Assembly (NCBI GenBank): GCA_023159155.1
Contig: JAJNNX010000029.1
Coordinates: 434,001 to 498,000, forward strand
Reading direction: 5' to 3'
Source of the DNA: Ustulina deusta
Lineage: Eukaryota > Ascomycota > Sordariomycetes > Xylariales > Xylariaceae
Length of the DNA stretch: 64,000 nucleotides
Part shown: piece after piece, positions 59,011-64,000 of the stretch
Position numbering within the stretch: position 1 is the first letter of the stretch
How the letters are laid out: every line of letters starts with the position of its first letter
Made by a program: the position numbers and the translations under genes
The notes under the pieces: model-generated
Told to the model about the DNA's origin: nothing
What the model saw: only the letters and a program-made list of their open reading frames with translations
The model's database searches: none

Positions 59011-61147
59011 ATGTCGAATTGGCCTGGCTCTAGGGCTGTGCGGACCTGTACCGAGTGTAAGCAGTCTAAAGTGTGTTTGGTTCATTTCGATGTATGCTGG
59101 TGCGATGCTGAGAGATCGCGATAGCTGCGCTGCGATTCTCGGGGGCGCTTCCCGAACCCCTGCAGTCGATGCCAGGCGAGAGACTTGCAATGCATCGTGG
59201 ATCCATCCTTCCGAAGGATGCCGACTAGAAAGTACGGTATTGAGTCTCGAGCATCCCCCATCGTGAACTCTGACTGACTTGGGCGGCTTCACGGCTTGAA
59301 GGCGAATAGAGGCTATGTCTAAGGAGCTTAACGAACTTCGGAGCCAAGGCCATCAGCCTAGGGCCACAAGCGCCGACGACTCTGGCCACTCCCCCAACAT
59401 CACAGGAACCTCCTCATGGATCATACCAGCAGACGATTTCAACCTGTCCGTGGAAACTGTGAAGATCGGGTGTGTTGTCGTTAGCGCCGAGACTGCAATT
59501 GAAGCATTCAAGATGTAGGTGCCCAGGTTCATGTGGTTGAGACTCGATGTTTTTCCCACACACTTTCAAGGCAAACTCGTTGACACAAGACCTTTAGATT
59601 CGCCGCCCTTTTTCATCCCAGCCTCCCTATACTCGTACCGATTAACATGAGCACAATCTATCATTCCTCGCAGCTCCTTTTTTGGACCATCATAGCCATC
59701 GTTGCTGCACATACCTCGGTTCCTTCATCCGAGGGGCTTTTTGATCACATAGCAGGGCCATTCCAAGACATGGTGAGGACTGAAGCCTTACAAGCCCCTC
59801 TACCTCTTCAAAACATCCTCGCCTTGTTACTCTTATCCATGTGGCCAATGCCGGTAGTTATACAGGTCAGCGTTCCTAATACTCCCAATCCCAGACTCCT
59901 TACATGTGTAGTTGTCCCAATGTGTGATTAGTGTCTTCCAGTATCGTTAGTTAACACGCGACTACCGCGCAGGCCAAAGATCCAAGCTGGATATACTCTG
60001 GCATTGCTACGAATTCGGCTTTATTTTTGGGCCTACATCGAACTAGTCCACAACCACCACCCTATAGCAAAAACGACTTGTCGGGAAACCCCCTGGAGAG
60101 GATCTGGACCTGGCTTGGATGCTTCTATGTGAGCAGCTGGTATGTGCTCGATTTGTGACCCGTCAACGGTCCAAGAAAGCCTGACACATGACTTTTAGCT
60201 TGAGCATGAACTTGGGCCTCCGGGTCATGTTAGACAGCTCATCGGAACTGGCAAGAATTACCGCATATCTGGAAGATTACCCTATCTCACGCGAGTTTGC
60301 GAGCGAGGTTAAACTGCAAACTATCATTGCTAACTTCAAGAACGTGCTCTCACATACTGCCAATGATGGCGCGATCGATTCATCTATCCTCCATATCCTC
60401 GATCGGGAACTTGACGGCCTGAGATCTTCGTATCCTGACCAGTGGCCGCGCATGCTCGAGTACAACGCCCTGGTTGCCAAATTACACATGTATGGGCTAG
60501 TAATCACCAGGGATGAGCAGGGTACCACAGCCCGGGACATTCTTCTCAAGCTGTCTTTCTCGACATCTCTTCGCATTGTCCACCTCGCCAATATGCGATT
60601 CAGCAAGGATTTGCCCGAGAGCCACGGCTTGTCAGCCTCACAAAAGCAACGTGCACTTCCCAAGGCGTACTATCAGGGGCTTTGTTTCACAACTATATTT
60701 CTGATCCGATATTTTAGCCTCAACACCACAGCGTCGGCAGAGGAACAGCAGCTAGCAGCTAATCACGTTGTCCTATCCCACTCCATTTTCAAATCATTGC
60801 CGAGTCCTACCGACGAGTGTGTTCGCGTTGCGAGAATCATCGAGGATCTATGTCAGCTTGGCCCGGTGACCATGGATTCACGAGCTGTGCCCGAGGATAA
60901 GCCAGGAGTGTGGGCTCTCATAAAATCATTGAAATTAGCCTCAAAGAAATGTGGTAACAATATCACGTGCGAGAATGAGACTGACGCCGCACCCGCCGCA
61001 CAGTCAACTTCCCTAGGTCCCAGTTTGTCATACACGAATCAGACTCTGGACCCGTGGGTCATGGATATGTTCCCAGACCAGTATTGGTGTGATCCCACCT
61101 GGGATCCGTTCACGGAAACACAATTTTCATCGGGACAAAATGGTTGA
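59011..61147 (+). CDS. Zn2Cys6 transcription factor, Leu3/War1-like
   Basis: Six exons (59011-59070, 59125-59231, 59302-59514, 59598-59865, 59973-60139, 60199-61147) give 587 residues, and all phases fit. Splicing after codon 20 creates the binuclear zinc cluster Cys13, Cys16, Cys23, Cys33, Cys36, Cys43 (CTECKQSKLRC, nine residues, CSRCQARDLQC). The basic FRRMPTRKR linker follows, as in the Leu3 group, then a short coiled-coil helix (MSKELNELRSQ). The rest has the hydrophobic-helix pattern of a fungal regulatory domain (IFAALFHPSLPILVPIN; WTWLGCFYVSSCLSMNLGLRV). It should be a nuclear regulator binding CCG/CGG repeats. Targets are unknown. Intron positions rest on frame and family fit. Confidence 0.88.
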
Positions 61148-62216
61148 ATCATCGCTTGCCCTGTTTCACTTACACGCGTATCTAGGTATGTAGGATGAAT
61201 ATGGATAATGGATTGCCGCTAACCCCTTTGTCACGTAAGGATTGAAAGGCGACGCACACGTTTCTTCTGCGACTGAGCGAGAGAATTCAACTTTCCCTCA
61301 TAATTGAAATCTCTATCAACCATCTCTGCCCTTTTACCCTGTGGGCCTAGTCCGGCGAGTAAGTCTCGAGGCAGCTTCACGTCCAGCAGAACGTACTACT
61401 GCGACACGTGGATATCCCCCCTCAAACAGCAAGCCGTCGTGACTTTAGGACACACGCGCGGTCAGGATTCATAAAAATGAAGGATGTGTCCGCTGAAACT
61501 CCAAAAACCGGCTTCACCGACTGACAAATAGATTTCTCAACTCAATGACATTATGCCCGGTCAGTACCGAACCATTTCCTACGACTATCTAGTTATCTAG
61601 CCTTCAGCCATTTAGCGCTGGGGCTTTCGCTATGTCAGCGAGTATGGCGGTGGTTTAGGATTCGTAACAACTGCATAGTTGTTAGACAATATGTTTCTCG
61701 GGAGCCTAAAGAGGATAGGGTAATCCAGTTAACATTTTCCGCTAGTGGCTCCAGTACAACTCACGAAGCTGAACATCAGAGGCACGGAGAGTATGCACGA
61801 ACTGTAACAGGTTGGAGGGAGAGATCACAGAAACAAGGAGGAGGTCGAAGACGATTCTCTGAGCATGACGATGGCCTATCGTCTCTCCCCTAGGATCGGA
61901 AACAAGCTTATAGCGAAGATCCTCTTCTACTTAAGAAACGTCATGGTTCTTATAGAGATTCATAGCTATCACTAGGGAATTCATCACAAATCACGCAAAC
62001 GAAACATGTTAAAGATAGATATTCATTAAATTTTTTGCGTATATTAACATCGTGGACCAGCCAAATATATTCTACACAATATTCTGAGCACTTACACACG
62101 CATCCCGACTCTCACGGGGAGAGACATTCGCACTTACAACAACAAATGTGGAGGCATCTTCGACACTCCGTCTCGGGTTGCGTATGTCCAAGTGAATGAG
62201 CCGCAAGCGGGACACA
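61148..62216. other. Intergenic between convergent genes
   Basis: About 1.07 kb without a supported gene. Confidence 0.55.
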
Positions 62217-62606
62217 TCACCTCATCACGAGGCATTTTGGAACACAGTCGCCTAAGCATCGTAGGCAAAAAGATGCCTCCAGAACCGCCTCGGCGCATTG
62301 ATGTTTAGGGCATTCGCACGGATGCCATACTAAGACTGTCTTATCACGAAGGCCATCACAGTCGACGCAGCGCCAGGCTACCTGTTTCTTTTGACTGCCG
62401 CACTTGTTGCACTGGTACGGTTTGGTCAGGCAAGCAGCGCCACAAGTGTCCTGCAAGTCTGCGGCCTCGTCCTTCGTCATGCTTCTGTCGCAGGGGACCG
62501 CGGGTTTTCCGAATCGTAACAAGTTTGCAGATTTCGCCCTGTTGCACAGCTCCCACCGCGATTTAGTATGACCGCATGGATACTGAGAGATGTACCGGAG
62601 ACACAT
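62217..62606 (-). CDS. Small Cys-rich protein, unknown function
   Basis: One frame of 129 residues with about 18 Cys and several His. It starts MCLRYISQYPCGHTKSRWELC, a pattern (M-C-L-x-Y...Y-C-G-H) that recurs at the start of many uncharacterised ascomycete proteins. CNKCG, CVDC, CECPKHQC and CLRCLGDC pairs follow. The spacing suggests two or more zinc-binding knuckles, and no signal peptide is seen. Function is unknown. Confidence 0.65.
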   Translation of the reverse strand: MCLRYISQYPCGHTKSRWELCNRAKSANLLRFGKPAVPCDRSMTKDEAADLQDTCGAACLTKPYQCNKCGSQKKQVAWRCVDCDGLRDKTVLVWHPCECPKHQCAEAVLEASFCLRCLGDCVPKCLVMR

Positions 62607-62897
62607 GATGAATTGAGTTGGAGATGAGAGCTAGGAACCCACCCAAGATGCCTTCTAGTTAAAAAAAGCAGATGTTTATAATTAATACATATTTTTAGCA
62701 GGCGCCAAGCTGTCTCTGACTGGATCTATATACTAACCAGAGTCCCTTGTTGAGAAGAATGGCTTTGGGGTTCATGGAACATCAGAACAAGACGACTAAG
62801 ACCACGAATTGTTGCACGTTCTTTGATTGAACAGTGAGGGACAAAACGCCATAGTGACTTTTACACCAGCTGCTTCCAGACAAAGAAAGCGCGACAA

Positions 62898-63508
62898 TTA
62901 GTGATTGTGATAACAAATCAAGAGCGAATGACCCAGGAGCAACATAACACTGTGAATCTGGCCTTCCCACTTCTTGATACTGTTCAAATAGTCCGTGATG
63001 TTGTCTTCCGGTATTTTCCGGTCATGTCCATTGAGAGCCTGCACCAAGCTCTCAACCCTCTTGTTGGGGACTTCAGTCTGATCCCACCCATCGTCGTTCA
63101 TCGCCAATATTTTCTTCTCAGGTTCAAGTTGCTGCAGTATTTGTGCGACCTTGGAGAAGTTGTACTTGCTCCCGAATGCAAAGAGATGTTTGCGATTCAC
63201 AACTGGAGTGGCGAGAGCTGCGCCAACATGCACAAGATCTAAGCTTGCCTGTCCAGCGACTCCGGTGACGCTGGCAACACCCTAACCTTGCCGCATACCC
63301 CCCGCGCTTCAAGGTCTGATACCTCTGTGAGCTGGAAAGGGCCCGAACCGTAGCGATCTGCGAAGAAAGCCTCGACGCAAGAGCACCGAGAGACGCCGTG
63401 TACCGTCCCGCGCACTCTGTATCCGGCGTCGAGCAACTTGTCGACAGCGCAGGATGCGACGAGTCCAGTAACGGACGATAGGGCCTCGGGGAATTGCCGG
63501 GTTAGCAA
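62898..63508 (-). pseudogene. Internally deleted SDR (NAD-dependent epimerase-type) pseudogene
   Basis: Two recognisable parts of an extended SDR lie next to each other in different frames. The N-terminal part (63508 down to about 63270) reads PEALSSVTG-LVASCAVDKLLDAGYRVRGTV and FQLTEVSDLEARG. The C-terminal part (about 63260 down to 62900) reads DLVHVGAAL, RKHLFAFGSKYNFSKVAQIL and GWDQTEVPNKR. The family's middle, including the YxxxK catalytic site (well over 100 residues), is missing. The Gly-rich nucleotide motif has lost residues (TG-LVAS instead of TGxxGxxAS) and no ATG opens the frame. An in-frame stop and frame change separate the halves. It is related to, but not a direct copy of, the intact SDR at 18087-19373. 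Confidence 0.75.
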
Positions 63509-63973
63509 GTGATAGCCTTGCCGTGTTTACCGTGTCGATGCGAAGTCCTAGTATTGGATTGGCGGTATCAGGGGCGCATTCGGCTTGTGATACTCCGAAG
63601 GATGTGTTGCCGAGTGGGGGTATTGCCTGTACCTGTCTCCGATCAGGGGAAATAGGGAACTTTGTGTACCGTACACTCAGGTACCTAACCTAAGACTAAG
63701 CCGCCACAGGATGCGAACGAATGCTTATGTCCGGTTCGTCGAAGACGGCCACAGACGCGAACGAACCCTTATGTCCGGTGCATCGACGGATGCCAAGCCG
63801 CGAGCTCTAGGGCAGCCAGACAGGCCCCAGTGTTATCCGTCGGATCAGCCCGACCACAGACGGATTTTAAATGTGTGGAGACGGTGGGCCCAATTGTAGT
63901 AATAAGTGACGTCTACAAAACGGATTCGCTCCCGGACTTAACAAACCGGGAGCATCCTTACCTCACAACAACA
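63509..63973. other. Intergenic with a 45-bp tandem duplication
   Basis: A direct repeat of about 45 bp is seen (units starting 63703 and 63748, sharing GCGAACGAA and CTTATGTCCGGT). No gene is supported. Confidence 0.5.
63703..63792. repeat. Two imperfect tandem copies of a 45-bp unit
   Basis: Both units contain GCCACAG, then GCGAACGAA, then CTTATGTCCGGT and ATCGA/GTCGA, differing at a few positions. Confidence 0.7.
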
Positions 63974-64000
63974 ATGGCACCAACCATGTCGTGTCAGAGA
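63974..64000 (+). CDS. Possible start of a gene running off the window
   Basis: An ATG in good context (ACAACAATGGC) begins an open frame MAPTMSCQR that reaches the end of the window. A CA-rich leader precedes it. With nine codons nothing can be said about the product. Confidence 0.25.

Overview
The window is nuclear DNA of a filamentous ascomycete (Pezizomycotina). Most genes carry short spliceosomal introns, mostly 50-70 nt, with GT...AG ends and CTGAC/CTAAC branch sites. An ApsA/Num1-type cortical protein is present, along with fungal Zn2Cys6, rhodopsin-like and MFS families. The first 3.26 kb is an extremely AT-rich, CpG-poor tract of the kind made by repeat-induced point mutation (RIP). 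No bacterial-type operons, rRNA, CRISPR arrays or intact tRNA genes were found.

Layout. (1) 1-3260: RIP-like AT tract. (2) 3261-8780: gene-empty border with copies of a ~304-bp MITE and a tRNA-derived SINE-like repeat. (3) 8.9-23.3 kb, accessory region: a secreted isochorismatase-fold hydrolase, an alpha-glucoside-type sugar transporter, a single-pass membrane protein, a divergently transcribed pair (extended SDR reductase and salicylate-hydroxylase-like FAD monooxygenase), and a seven-helix rhodopsin-like membrane protein. (4) 25.4-44.8 kb, housekeeping block: the 2410-residue ApsA/Num1 homologue, CWC24, zuotin (ZUO1), MZM1 and SLT11/ECM2. (5) 46-61 kb, accessory again: an MFS exporter, a secreted protein with two similar modules, an acyl-CoA oxidase, a small unknown ORF and a Leu3-like Zn2Cys6 regulator. 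(6) 62.2-64 kb: a Cys-rich small protein, an internally deleted SDR pseudogene and perhaps the start of a gene leaving the window.

How genes may work together. The SDR and FAD monooxygenase share a 687-bp bidirectional promoter and look like a co-regulated oxidoreductase pair. With the isochorismatase-like protein and sugar transporter nearby they could form an aromatic or salicylate-metabolism neighbourhood, but this is inference. CWC24 and SLT11 both act in spliceosome activation, and ZUO1 and MZM1 share a 506-bp divergent promoter. Several products were rebuilt by joining exons across introns: isochorismatase 4 exons, sugar transporter 5, SDR 5, FAD monooxygenase 2, apsA 3, CWC24 2, ZUO1 2, MZM1 2-3, MFS 3, secreted protein 2, Zn2Cys6 regulator 6. 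Splice sites were chosen by reading frame and family similarity recalled from knowledge. No alignment or transcript data were available.
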